From the NCBI RefSeq assembly GCF_000264905.1, contig NW_006763138.1, forward strand, positions 186,001 through 250,000: 64,000 nucleotides of DNA, read 5' to 3'. Both the position numbers and the translations under genes were made by a program. A model generated the notes under the pieces. It worked only from the letters and a program-made list of their open reading frames with translations, was not told the DNA's origin and searched no databases. This document shows, piece by piece, positions 37,776-48,832 of this stretch (position 1 is the stretch's first letter; the number at the start of each line of letters is the position of its first letter). Origin of the DNA: Stereum hirsutum FP-91666 SS1. Taxonomy: Eukaryota > Basidiomycota > Agaricomycetes > Russulales > Stereaceae.

Positions 37776-39566
37776 ATGAACTACTATCGAGGCGATTTTG
37801 TTCACTTTCCATCGCTCACGTCTGGAGTACAACTATGTCGAGACCATTTGCTAGGCAAGTCATAGCTATGCTTGAGGTCTGAGCGAGTCGCTCTCCCGTT
37901 GCGGGCACCGAGCTCAAGCGTTCGCTCTCCAGCTACCGACGAACATGGATACATCTCACATTTCGAGCCTGCGGACTCTCCCCAATCTGAGGCTTTGCTC
38001 GACGTAAACGCCGGAAATATAACCCTCATACCCCTCGGATCTTTCTGTGTACCCACTTTCTGCGACCTTCACCTTCATGGTCAGCCATACTCACTTCTCT
38101 AGATCGCATCGGACATACCCCTCCCCGGCACGAGACCCTAACTTAACTCTGCCTAAGCTCCACAATTTTTATATCAGGGAACTGGCCTCCACCTACCGCT
38201 GATGCAATGGCTGGAGGAATATGCATTCAAAGCTGAAGAGAGAATTGACTCGGATCCTCAGCTTGCCCGTACCGTTTATGGCCGGCTCGCTCAACGCCTC
38301 GTGGAGAATGGCACTGGCGCTGTCCTCCTGTTCGGGACTATTGGTGTCGATACGAAGTACTTTCGTCGGCATGCGGAGCGCAGAACATGTATTTGACATT
38401 TTACTTTGACAGTCTCGTTCTTGCAGAGGAGATGCAACAAGCTGGCATCCGAGCATTCGTCGGCAAACTATCCATGAACCAGAATAGCCGTCCGACCTAT
38501 ACCGAACACGATACACACACATCACTTAATGCGGCCACCTCTTTCCTATCTCGCATGGACGAGTTCGCTCACCGGCACTCCGAGTCTTGTCTAGTCAAGC
38601 CCGTGTTGACTCCTCGATTCGTCCCCACCTGTTCGGATGACCTACTCAAGGGTCTAGCCGAGCTATCCCAGAGCAAAGGCGTCATGGTACAAAGCCACCT
38701 CGCCGAAGCGCACGATCAAGTAGCATGGGTGAAGGCCGAGCGTGGCCTGGACGACATCGAAGTCTTCGATCGCGTACGTCGTCTCTCATTTCTCCCATTC
38801 AGCATCCACCGTCGCTGACTTATAAGCATTCCCAATAGTCAAATTTACTAGGATCCCGCACGATTCAGGCTCACTGCACGTACTTATCATCGCCGGAATT
38901 CGACATCCTCGCATCTCGCGGAACCGCCATCGCCCATTGTCCCCTCTCGAACGCCTATTTCTCCGCACGACCGCTCGCTCTGCGCGAGGCTCTCACAGCA
39001 GGCGTTCGTGTTGGTCTAGGAACAGATGTCGCAGGTGGATATAGCGCGAATATTATGGATGCTATGCGTTGGGCCGTCGGGGTGTCCCGGATGCGAGACG
39101 GAGCGAGGATAGAAAGCGCAGCAGACGGTGCGGGTGAAGGTGGTAGTGTGAAGATTGACTGGATGGAGGCGATGTTTCTGGCTACTAGGGGTGGGGCGGA
39201 GGTACTTGGGCTCGAATGCGGTGTTTTCGAGGTCGGGGCACCGTTCGACGCTCAATGTGGTACGTACCACTCGCTCCGGCCTGAAGCTGGACCATACCCT
39301 CATCATGTTCTCTTATCGTGTCCTCAGTCAAGCTATTCGACCCATCGAGTGGGCGAGGCGTTGGTCAACTTGAATTTCTCGATGTGGAGTTGGGTACGGC
39401 TTCGAAGGATCTGACCGTGGATATGGTCGAGAAGTGGTTTTGTTTGGGGGATCAGAGCAACCGTACAGGGATGTGGGTTCAGGGTCGGAAGATCGGGACC
39501 TGGCAGCCTTATCCAGGTGCGTTCATTCACCATGCTCGCAATAGTATTTCACTCAAAGCATGTTGA
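37776..39566 (+). CDS. Guanine deaminase
   Basis: Zinc amidohydrolase converting guanine to xanthine in purine salvage and catabolism. Exons 37776-37854, 37933-38079, 38158-38356, 38413-38773, 38839-39259, 39328-39516 and 39559-39566 give 467 aa, the usual family length. Seen: the metal-binding HxH in FCDLHLHAPQFLYQGTGL (joined over an intron), MQQAGIRAFVGKLSMN, VQSHLAEAHDQVAW, TIQAHCTYLSSPEF, IAHCPLSNAYFS, and GVRVGLGTDVAGGYS with the catalytic Asp. The first intron is GC-AG (TAG|GCAAGT); a GT donor there would break the frame. The last intron (39517-39558, 42 nt) is in frame, so retaining it also reaches the same stop. Confidence 0.93.
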
Positions 39567-39735
39567 CTAGATGTTGTATTTCGCACTTGTTGACTCCGTT
39601 ACCTTTCGCCTCCAAAAGCCCTCGGAGTGCCTGATTGATCTGCGTGTCCCAAGGCTGAACTTCCTCGTGTACCTGCAGCGCCACCACATATTTGCTGGAT
39701 GGTCCTGAAAGTTCTCGATTCGTTTGGTCCGTCAT
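39553..39735 (-). other. Small antisense open frame, doubtful
   Basis: A 60-codon frame (MTDQTNRELSGPSSKYVVAL...) opposite and just beyond the guanine deaminase stop. Its composition is protein-like, but there is no homology that I recognise and no splice context. Recorded because it fills part of the 39567-40023 interval. That interval otherwise holds a palindromic CRE-like TGACGTCA at 39927-39934 upstream of the BTB gene. Confidence 0.2.
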
Positions 39736-40023
39736 AATCTATGGCTGCGGGACAGCCTTGAGTCGTTAACAAGCTGGAAAGACCAGGGCCTATGGCGGTT
39801 ATATGGACTCTTCATCCCTGTATGTGTTTCCTGTGCGCCTTCGGTATCCGTCTTCTGACCGTTCACGAATAGATACGCCTGCGGGTTATTTGTGTGGCGA
39901 CACAGCAGCGTCTAATACAAATATGCTGACGTCATGCTCTGGAAAGAGAAGAGTATAAAGACTGTGAGCCACTGGAAGTTTCGATGCATCCCCCCTGCGA
40001 GCATACCCTCCCAGGTACACCGC

Positions 40024-41218
40024 ATGTCGTACTACTTCAGTTTGCCGTTTCCGCTTGTGAATGGGAGGGTTCCTCTTGGTTATCGAGGGGATCCCTGGTT
40101 TGATGACGGGACGGTAAGTTACGATCCCGCCGTCTAATGATACCTTCGTGTGACGCTAATAGGTGGTTTCGCAGGTCATCTTACTGGCTGGACACACCGC
40201 CTTCAAAGTCTATAAAGGCATGCTCGTGCGAGACTCGCAGGTCTTTGCAGACTTGTTCGCTGCGCCTCCTGCACATCGGTACCTGCGAACGCGGGTGGAA
40301 GGATGCGAAGTTATACGCATGGACGAGCCCGTGTCCAAGCTCGCTCCCGTTCTACAATGGATCCACGTCGGGATTGGAAAGTATGCCATCACTCCTCCGC
40401 GGTCTTCTACATAGTACACTGACACAACTTATCTGCTCGTGTTTGCGGTCAGACGGTTCCCAGCCTTCGACGACTTCACGAACCTGACATCCATGTTCGC
40501 CATGGCCGACTTCTACCAACTTCGCAACCTCCGCGAAATCCTGATCCAACCTCTCTTGAAACACTACCTCGACCGTCTCCGCACCTACGAATCCTGGGAC
40601 GGCCTCCATCCGATCCCTAAACCGCTCAACCCCGTGCACGCCCTCAACTTCGCGCGTACGTACGAAGTCAGAGTACACTCGCTCGTGCCCATCGTCATGG
40701 TCGACCTCACCGTGTTCGTCTCCGAGGCGGAGCTGCTGAGTGCCAGAGAACCGCGCCGCTCGTCACCTTATGCGCCTGGACTCGATCAGTCGCAGGATAG
40801 AGATTTTTGTCCTGAGCTCTGGGATCATCATAAGGCTCTGGCGAAAGCCGTCGGTCGTGTGCTGACGAAATTCGATGCGGAGCGTCCGTTCAGTCGGAGG
40901 TCGAGGTGTTGCTCGTTCAAGAAGTTTCACGGGCATCTTGTCGAGAAGTTGGAGAAGAAGGCGAGTTTTGGGGTTGGGGGTGGTGAGTGGCTGACGGAGT
41001 CGCATGGACGGTATGGGTTGGAGTTCATTCGGTGTGTGAGGACGGATCCGGAGAGAGCGTCGTATTGTGAGTCGTGTTTGAAGGAGGTGGATGGGGAGGT
41101 TATGAAGGAGTATAAGGAGTGGTGGGAGAAGATTCCGGGGATATTGGGGTTGGAGGGGGGTTGGCAGGATGAGACGTTGGAGGAGTTGCAGTATGGTGAG
41201 CAAGAGGCGTGGAAGTAG
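40024..41218 (+). CDS. BTB/POZ domain protein, second family member
   Basis: Exons 40024-40113, 40175-40380 and 40453-41218 encode 353 aa. YRGDPWFDDG joins TVILLAGHTAFKVYKGMLVR and DSQVFADLF, the BTB core, followed by EVIRMDEPVSKLAPVLQWIH. The C-terminal half has helical segments and a Cys pattern (RRSRCCSFKKF, CVRTDPERASYCESCLKE) comparable to the other BTB gene (20335), which has CSRCQ at the same relative place. An in-frame ATG at 39934 would add 30 residues; the shorter start fits the family better. Probably an adaptor or transcription cofactor. The role is unknown. Confidence 0.82.
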
Positions 41219-42188
41219 GGTTCTGCTTTGAGTGGTGAGTCTGTCTTTCTGTCTGTCCCATCTCCATTTTTGCTGTCTGATTATGCGTGAGACAGGATCC
41301 TTGTATTATTTACGACATGACGACTGTCTGTATGAATATTTTGTAGGATTTCATTTTTATCACTATATCATGCCCTCCTGCAGCTCTGCCCCTGAGGGCA
41401 ATGCTATCATGTGACAGGTTATTGAAATAATTGTCGTTTACAGGCGTTTTTTCCGATATATGCTTGTAAGGACGTTCATGTGCACAGAACTGTGAACCGA
41501 AGCGGCCACGCTGGGATTGTCAAGGCATCGCACGGTGACGCTACACCTGGCAGCAGCTAGTGTGCCACCTGTGCCAGTCTATTGATAGGTCACCACAACC
41601 ATGTCTGGCTTCTTGTGATGCAGTGCCTTCAATATCCGGGAGGTTTGCATGGGCTTGGCACCGGAACGGCCGGGTCAGGGTTGCGTCGGACCCGTTCTCA
41701 TCGCCTGAGCATCGCCCTGCCAGTGCCCTGGCAGCTCCTTCAAGTCACATACTGATCCATTTTGATCATAGGCGTCGTAGTCCACTCCTGCACGCGCTCT
41801 TCTTCCGCGCCTCAGCTCGCTTGTCATAACTTAGCAGGAGATGTCTCGAAGCTCGGGTTTCCTTTCTCACCGGCGTATCCTGGCGTATCCGAGACTAGCC
41901 TTTGTATCGCTCGACTGACAGGAAATCGTGCACATTCGGCGTATCTCAGACGGGCCCAACTCGCCGAATAGTGTCAAAAAAAGGCTAACTACCACAGGTC
42001 ATTCAATATACAGACGTATCGTGCCGGCGCCAGGCGTCTTATGGCATATGTAGATCAAAACACTCGTATCGGGCGGTGGGAGTCCTCATGATTCTTAAGA
42101 TGGGCGTTCGTGGTTATACGCGATCCTCTTTTCCTTTTCCCCCATCTTCTCCCTTGGTCCCCTGCTCTACGGAGCCTTCCTCATTGCT
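41219..42188. other. Intergenic region
   Basis: About 970 bases between the BTB stop and the KRE6-like start. Open frames (for example 41560-41829) have no domain and no splice logic. A pyrimidine-rich leader precedes 42189. Nothing else is supported. Confidence 0.45.
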
Positions 42189-44992
42189 ATGCCTTCTCCT
42201 TTGAACCCAGCCGTGTCGAACAATGCACGAAGAACCTATGCTCCAGTCTCGGCCGCACCGTCTTCCGCGGGTCTCCTTCCACCCAGCTACAGTCCATATC
42301 CTTCCTCCCCTTCACCGCCATCCACGTCTCGCTCCAGTCCTACACATGACATCCCACTCGCAATGCCCAGTCCGACAGTTGACGAGAAGTTCGCTCTTAT
42401 GGGTTCGCCACAAATGAGCCGCATGAGAAATTCGAGTAGTACGACCTCTGCTTTTTCCGTTGGCAACGTTCCGATCAACCACGGTCAGTATACTCCGAGT
42501 CCGCCGCCCACGAAGGAGCGCGTCACACCTTTTCCCACCAAGGCATGTCTTCTTTTGCGGCCATCCCGAACGTCGACGATTTGACACGGGCGTCTTTCTC
42601 TAGTTTGGCTTATCACCAGATCCTGGTGCATGGGGGCTAACCACGGCTCCGGAGCCAGACGATGCTCTGCATGAACCGGATGCTCTGCGAGACTCCAAGC
42701 GAGATTGCGGTGGCAGTATATTCTCAATTCGTGGGCTGGTGAATGTTGGTTGTTTGTTCCTCATCGTGCTTGGAATTCTCGGTGTCTTGTGCGTCTTTGC
42801 TTCGATTAATTTTTGTCATGCGTGTCAAAGCCGAACTAATAGACGATCTCCTAACAGCGCCGGATACCCAGTTGCATCGTATTTCATCAGGAATCCAGTA
42901 TCGAATGAAGGCGCGTTTGGTGTGGGCGGGACGAATGCTACTGGACAGGTGGGGCATTTTCTTCTGAGCATAACGATGCCATTTATACGCGATTGTTCAA
43001 CGATGTCGTGCAGGTGCCCGCAATGGCCAACGGCTGGGGTCTCGTCGATGTTGCTACACCGGACTGGGCTCGCACCCACACCTCCTTCGTAGACGGCAGC
43101 ACCGACTTACAGTTGGTGTTCTCCGACGAGTTTGAGGTTGATGGACGATCCTTCTATCCTGGTACGTTCATATGTATACTCAACTATTTGATGCAACGTA
43201 CTAACAGCTCCTAGGGGATGATCCATACTGGGAGGCTGTCGACTTGCATTACTGGCAAACTGGGAATCTGGAGTGGTATGATCCTGCAGCGGTCACGACC
43301 AAAGACGGAGCGTTGGAGATCACGCTCTCGAAGAAAGAAACGCACGGATTGGACTATCAGGGCGGCATGGTCACGACGTGGAATAAGTTTTGCTTCACTG
43401 GAGGGCTTCTTGAGGTCGCGGTCACCATGCCAGGCGCCGCTAACATCTTCGGGCTTTGGCCTGCAGTTTGGACCATGGGTAACCTCGGACGAGCAGGCTA
43501 TGGAGCGTCGCTTCACGGCATGGTAAGTCCTCGTTTGTCCATTCGCATACGTTCGTAATCCTCAATCAATCTGTATTCTTAGTGGCCTTATTCCTACGAT
43601 TCGTGCGATGTGGGCACCGTGGCCAACCAGTCGATCAACGGCCAACCTGAAGCAGCCATACAGAACGGAGACCCATACAACAACGGACTACTGTCATTCC
43701 TTCCAGGTCAAAGACTTTCTCGCTGTACGTGCAGTGGTGAATCCCACCCCGGTCCATTACACAAAGACAAAAGCTATGTGGGACGTTCTGCACCTGAGAT
43801 TGATATGTTCGAGGCTGAGGTGCGCTTATTAGCGATACCTTTCCCGACGCGCTCTCCTGACAATAGTTCACCCTCAGGTCTATAATGATGAAGGCGCTGT
43901 GTCTCAGTCTGTGCAGTATGCGGTATGTCCGCCCTTCTCTCCAGCGGTGCGCCAAGGTCTGACTCCCCCCATCAGCCAATGAACTATGAGTATGTTTGGA
44001 AAAATACAAGCGGAAGTTACGAGATCGTCGACACTTCCATCACGGTACGCAGCACGCGTTCTCTTGCTCTTTCACTTTGGCTCATTGATCCTATGTAGGC
44101 AGCAAACACATACCTTGGCGGCGTTTACCAACAAGCGATCAGTAGTGTCACTATATCAGGTGCGTAACGCCCTGGATTCTTATATCGTTTTTCTTACCGT
44201 CGCCTAATTGCTGGCCGATTACAGATCAGGATTGCTACGAGATAGGTGGGACAGGATGTTTTGTTGTTCACGGTTTCGAATATAAACCGGGTACGTGAGA
44301 TCCATGTTTACCGCCAACTCGACACTAATCCGTACTTGTAGGCTTTGGAGATGCAGTCAGTGTTTTTTAGACTCTCACCTTCTGGCTTGCAGAGAGGAGA
44401 TACTGACATTGCAACTAGTATATCAACTGGATAGCGAACAACAAGACATCATGGGTTCTCAATGCTTCTGGACTGTCCGCAGATTCGAACACCCAAATCA
44501 GTGATCGACCAATCTCCCAAGAGCCAATGGTACACCCCTCTACCCTTCCTCGTGTCTGCGCGTGCTAGAAACTGACATATCTGAGCAGTATATCATCGCG
44601 AACCTCGGCATATCTACAGGCTTCGGTGCTGTTGATTTCGATCATCTCACTTTCGTACGTTTTGTCTGCTGACCACTCTATGAGACACCTTCACAGTTCT
44701 AACGTCTGAACTCTTCTTAGCCTACAAAGATGAGAGTGGATTACGTTCGAGTATACCAGCACCCAGATTCCGTCAATGTCGGGTGCGATCCGAAAGATTT
44801 TCCGACCACGGCGTACATCAAACAGTACGTTCAATCTACGTCTGAGATTGGGTTGGGCCAATCTAACTTCCTCATCTTCCCAGGTATTCTGAGGCCTATA
44901 CTAACCCCAACTACACGACCTGGACTGGAGATATCGCAGACGGGGGTTTCGGCCAAACATTCCCGAAGAACTCACTCTGGGATGGCTGTTGA
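42189..44992 (+). CDS. KRE6/SKN1-family beta-glucan synthesis protein (GH16-like)
   Basis: Type II membrane glycoprotein needed for beta-1,6-glucan of the cell wall. A cytosolic Ser/Pro-rich tail of about 170 residues is followed by one membrane span (VNVGCLFLIVLGILGVFAGY) and a luminal GH16-type domain. That domain has LVFSDEFEVDGRSFYPGDDP, WEAVDLHYWQTGNLEWYDP, IFGLWPAVWTMGNLGRAGYG, MWPYSYDSCDVGT, the catalytic-type motif EIDMFEAEV (E-x-D-x-x-E), MRVDYVRVYQ and DGGFGQTFPKNSLWDGC at the C-terminus. About 14 short introns, with some exons under 40 nt. The first intron (42543-42603) starts with GC (AAG|GCATGT). The start ATG (MPSPLNPAV) is the first in frame. Localisation to ER/Golgi is inferred from the yeast family. 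Confidence 0.93.
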
Positions 44993-45479
44993 GACCCTCC
45001 ATTCATTCACATCTACGAGGTACTCTGTGGCGCTGTTCACGTCTACCTCAATTATGCCCATTTATACCATACTTACGAGCCACCGTCTGTCTCTTCTGCG
45101 CTAACGTCATTGGACTCTTCCGCGTATTTATGGGCTTCAAGTTCTGCTGCCGAACCCTTAGTCGATCTTTTGTTATACCTGCTGCCTACGCTCGCTCTCC
45201 TCTCCTTTTGACATGACATCTTGGATGACCCTAGGATTGTATGTAATTGACTGTATGGATGAGACAATATAGTATACCACAAATTGTCGGAGACCGATTT
45301 CCTCTTGTAACGATGTACTTACATAGACTGCAAGCATGGTGGCCTGCTCTAACACGCCACACTGTGCAAGTGACACAAAGATAAGATAAGATCTGAATTC
45401 AGCGCCATCTATGATCTTCAAATCCTGGCCGTTGTTGACCGTCACGAACGTCTTCGCCACTCTCGACGCGTCAGGATCC
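44993..45479. promoter_or_regulatory. Intergenic, promoter of uL6m
   Basis: The 487-base interval contains the third copy of the tandem GATA 14-mer (45379-45392), 88 nt before the uL6m start. No coding structure. Confidence 0.5.
45379..45392 (+). promoter_or_regulatory. Tandem GATA element upstream of uL6m
   Basis: AGATAAGATAAGAT on the plus strand, identical to the elements at 2642-2655 and 27508-27521. Confidence 0.5.
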
Positions 45480-46180
45480 ATGCTCTCGCGGGTCCCCATC
45501 GCCAGCACCAGCGCCGTGCGCGCATTCAGCACCTCCGCTGTCGTCCAGCGTGGCATCACCTCCAATATTGGCAAGCAGCCCATCAAATACCCCAACAATG
45601 TCACGTTTACACCCAGTGCGACCTCCCTCTCCATACAAGGTCCTCTCGGCACAACCTCCATCCCCCTAGAATCCTACATGACCCTGAAATTCTCCGAGCC
45701 CGAGACTCTCGAAATCAGCGTGGAGGATTCGAAGAAGAAGAACCAGCGACAAATGTGGGGCACGACTCGCACTCTCATCAACAACGCCATTATCGGCATG
45801 ACCGAGGGTTTCTCCGTTCCTCTATACCTCGTCGGAGTGGGATACCGTGCGGCGCTGGAGGATGACCCAAGAGGGAAGGAATTCGGTGGTGGTGGGACGC
45901 GGTTGAACATGAAGCTGGGTTTCAGTCATTCGGTGATGGTTCCGGTGCCACCTCATATCAAGGCGGACGTACCATCCGCGACGAAGATTCAGCTGTCGTG
46001 CACGGACAAGCAGAAGTTGGGGCTTTTTGCGGCTGAGGTTCGTGATTGGCGGCGTCCAGAGCCGTACAAGGGCAAGGTATGTCAGTTCCTCATCACATCA
46101 CGGTCTCTTCTAACGGCATCTCCCAGGGTATCTTCATCGGCAACGAGACCATTAGAATAAAAGCTGTCAAGAAGAAGTAG
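45480..46180 (+). CDS. Mitochondrial ribosomal protein uL6m (MRPL6)
   Basis: Two exons (45480-46076, 46127-46180) encode 216 aa. Presequence MLSRVPIASTSAVRAFSTSA, then the two uL6 repeats: IGKQPIKYPNNVTF, LSIQGPLGTTSIPL, WGTTRTLINNAIIGMTEGF, LYLVGVGYRAALE, LGFSHSVMVPVP, LFAAEVRDWRRPEPYKGKG and the terminal IRIKAVKKK. An in-frame ATG at 45411 would precede the presequence by 23 residues; the later ATG gives a typical targeting peptide. Part of the large mitoribosomal subunit. Confidence 0.94.
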
Positions 46181-47196
46181 CCTTCTAATAGCATCTTTCA
46201 TCTCGTCTACTATCCTATAGCCCTTGCGAAGGTCCTCTTTCAGGAGTTTCGTCGCTCCACAGCCGAGGATATGTGTTGAACCTCTTTTGCAACGGCACTC
46301 CGAGGCTATCCACACCTCCCATTTAACCATCTTATGAGGCGTTTACTCGGTTTGACGTCCCAGACTAGGTGGACAAGCACTCAAAATGGCCACCACCCCG
46401 AAGTAGAAATCCAACGGCCGTGATGCTCAGGACCCGGTCGATGCAATACCCAGACTCTAACAATGGCTCTGCTTCTGACAGTTGTTATTGCCCGTGGAAG
46501 CCAGTTCGCGATTGAACCGTTCTGTCGACCCGTTTTATGGCATACAATTCCGCAAGGTTGGTTGGTTGTTATAACTATCAAATCCTCGCTGCCTGGCCCT
46601 GGTCCCAAAGAAAATTTGGTACTTCGACGGTCTGATGCACGGGGACATGGTCAGCCTAGAGGACAGACCTGGTACAATTTTCGATACTACTGTCTTCCTT
46701 CCCGTCCATGTGGTTGCTGCCATGCGACACTGACCTCCAGTGTTGTTTGGCGCCCACTGGTAGACGTAAAACCATGTCCGTCAACCTTGTTTGCTCGAGT
46801 TGGCGACGCGACGGTCGAGCATTTGATTCTATCAGACTTGTGTCCCTTTGAATATATTCCTATTCAGTAGTTTTGCCGCTTTTTCTTGGATGTCGTCTCA
46901 GAGCTCTTGTTCGTACTGAATGGCAGTGTGGCCCAACCTGAATTGTGGCGCTTCGCAGATGGGTCGCTTTCTTGAGATCTAGTTGGTATAATCAACATCT
47001 TCTGTCGATAAATTCAACGCCCATGCCATACCCTATGTTGAAGATGCAATGTGTTCCTCCGAGTCCACTGCAGGTCCACTGAGCAAAGCTCGAACGGAAA
47101 GCCCGTTCAAGTAACGCTGTCACACCGTGACGCGCTCTGAACTCGCGACGCGGAGGAATTGAAGAGTCCACGACCAGCTCCTCTCTCTTCCTTGCC
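46181..47196. other. Intergenic region, nothing supported
   Basis: About 1 kb between uL6m and uL29m. A 135-codon frame at 46463-46870 and overlapping minus-strand frames have no domain. Its length is unusual for this tightly packed window. It could hold a decayed gene or element, but I cannot identify one. Confidence 0.4.
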
Positions 47197-48136
47197 ATGT
47201 TCTCCGTGTTTCGCTCACGAACACCGTTCGTCCGTACCGCGTCTCGACTATGTCGGTTCAATAGCACGTCCACGACCAGCACGACCAGCACGACCACAGT
47301 CGAGATTCCCCCCTCCGCCTCGACTTCTACACCCACATCCCTTGCTGCCACTACGGTCACTACTGCCATTACGCCTGGAACAAAAGCCGATGGCGCTCTT
47401 CGTCCACATCTGAACATTCCTGTGAACCCGAAACATGGACTCTTTGCGTTCTTCCGGAAGAAGGAAAAGGATGGGGAGGTGCAGTATGAGACTGTGGAGG
47501 GAGAGGAGGTGATGTTGCAGTCTGGTGCGTCTTCCTTCTTCCTTGGCTTTGTTCTTATTGACGGCAATTCACCATCTGACTTGTCGATTTGCTAACTGTA
47601 GGACGTGCATGGGAGACTGCAGAGCTCAGGCGAAAAAGCTTCAGGGATCTGCATACGCTATGGTATGTCTTGCTTCGGGAGCGGAATTTGCTCGCGACGC
47701 AGAGGCACGAGCTGTCCCGACTGGGGGCACAGAGGTTCATTGGGAACGAGCTTATAGCTCCTCAGGACGCGCTGGTACGTTCCTCTTCGTTCTTCGTTCT
47801 TTATTCATCTCTAACTACATGGAACTCACGCTCGCGTCACTTCAGTGCCGGAAAAGCATGGCGCGCATCAAGGGTGTTCTCCAAGAGCGTCGGCTAGCCT
47901 ATGATGCGGCCGCGAAGATCGTCAGAGATTACAAGTGGGACCAGAAGAGGGAAGAGCAGAAGGCTTGGTCGACGCACAGGAGGGAGAAGATTGCGGAGGC
48001 GAAGGCTCTGGTTCAGGCGAGGAAGGCGCGGTCGGAGACGGTACGACGGGCGATGTTGAGGAAGCAGCAGGTTCGGGAGAAGAGGTCGCAGTCGCAGGAC
48101 GTTGGGACGAAGGCGTTGAAGGGCCTTTTGTCGTGA
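47197..48136 (+). CDS. Mitochondrial ribosomal protein uL29m (MRPL47/MRPL4)
   Basis: The N-terminal presequence [20 protein letters not shown] is followed by a Thr/Ser-rich linker encoded by ACG/ACC repeats. The conserved MRP-L47 block is joined across an intron at 47524: [20 protein letters not shown] and [14 protein letters not shown]. An intron at 47775-47845 precedes [16 protein letters not shown]. The C-terminal region is a highly charged helix ([20 protein letters not shown]). Large mitoribosomal subunit. The stop is 67 bases from the convergent SDHAF1 stop. Confidence 0.92.
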
Positions 48137-48202
48137 CAGAGCTCATGATATACTACCGCTGCTACCGTCTAATCATCATCTCCCTTCGCGCAACTGCCAT
48201 GA

Positions 48203-48576
48203 TCATTGGGGTGTACTGTGTGCATGCAAAGTCCTCCATCGATGTTTCTGTTCTTCATCCCACTGCTTCATTTCTCCCGACACCCAGCAATCCTTGACCG
48301 TCGGACTCTCGTACGTCTCCAGCTGTCGAGCTCCTTTCCTCAAGAGATGCTCGATGGTGCTCACGTTGCGCGGCGAGACACCAGCGGATTGGGTCCGGAA
48401 AGACCAGCGGACGAAGAGACTGAACTTAGGCTGTACGTTCTCTGGCTTCGTTCTAACCATGCGCAGAGCCCTGAGTGACGATGAGAACGGTGACATCGAG
48501 AGGGAATTCGACCATTTGCTTACCGGCGGTAGAGTGCGAGGACGTCCTTCTGTAGACCGGAGTGCCGCACTGACAT
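48203..48576 (-). CDS. SDH6: Succinate dehydrogenase assembly factor 1 (LYR protein)
   Basis: Two exons (48576-48524, 48470-48203) encode 106 aa. The LYR motif LALYRRALRMVRTKPEN is assembled across the intron, followed by FSLFVRWSFRTQSAGVSPRN, IEHLLRKGARQLETYESPTV and KDC. This is the pattern of SDHAF1/Sdh6, which helps insert iron-sulphur clusters into the Sdh2 subunit of complex II in the mitochondrial matrix. The ATG at 48574-48576 (MSVRHSGLQKDV) is the usual short N-terminus. It shares a 256-base divergent promoter with the NDUFAF6-like gene. Confidence 0.92.
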
Positions 48577-48832
48577 GTTTGAGGACCTCTTCTATACCCA
48601 CTGCAACAGTACTAGTCTAAGTTACTTCAGATGTCGACTATAGTGGAACGTATGGGCTAAGCATGGTACAGGTATGAGCTCGAGCCTGCCCTCGCGTCCG
48701 GAGACGCTGAGAGAGCGAGCACACGAGATTGGCGCGGAAGTTGCCGCGTGTTCTGTTTACTGAGTGATGTCGCGTCGACGCGTCTGTTGACGCGAACCAT
48801 CTACTACTTCGTGCTCGACTCTTTGTGGGGGC
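48577..48832. promoter_or_regulatory. Divergent promoter of two respiratory-complex assembly genes
   Basis: A 256-base interval between SDHAF1 (complex II) and the NDUFAF6-like gene (complex I). No TATA box is obvious. Confidence 0.45.

Noticed and set aside
46463..46870. 135-codon plus-strand frame in the 1-kb gap before uL29m
   Set aside because: Composition and lack of homology do not support coding. I checked for transposase or reverse transcriptase motifs and saw none.
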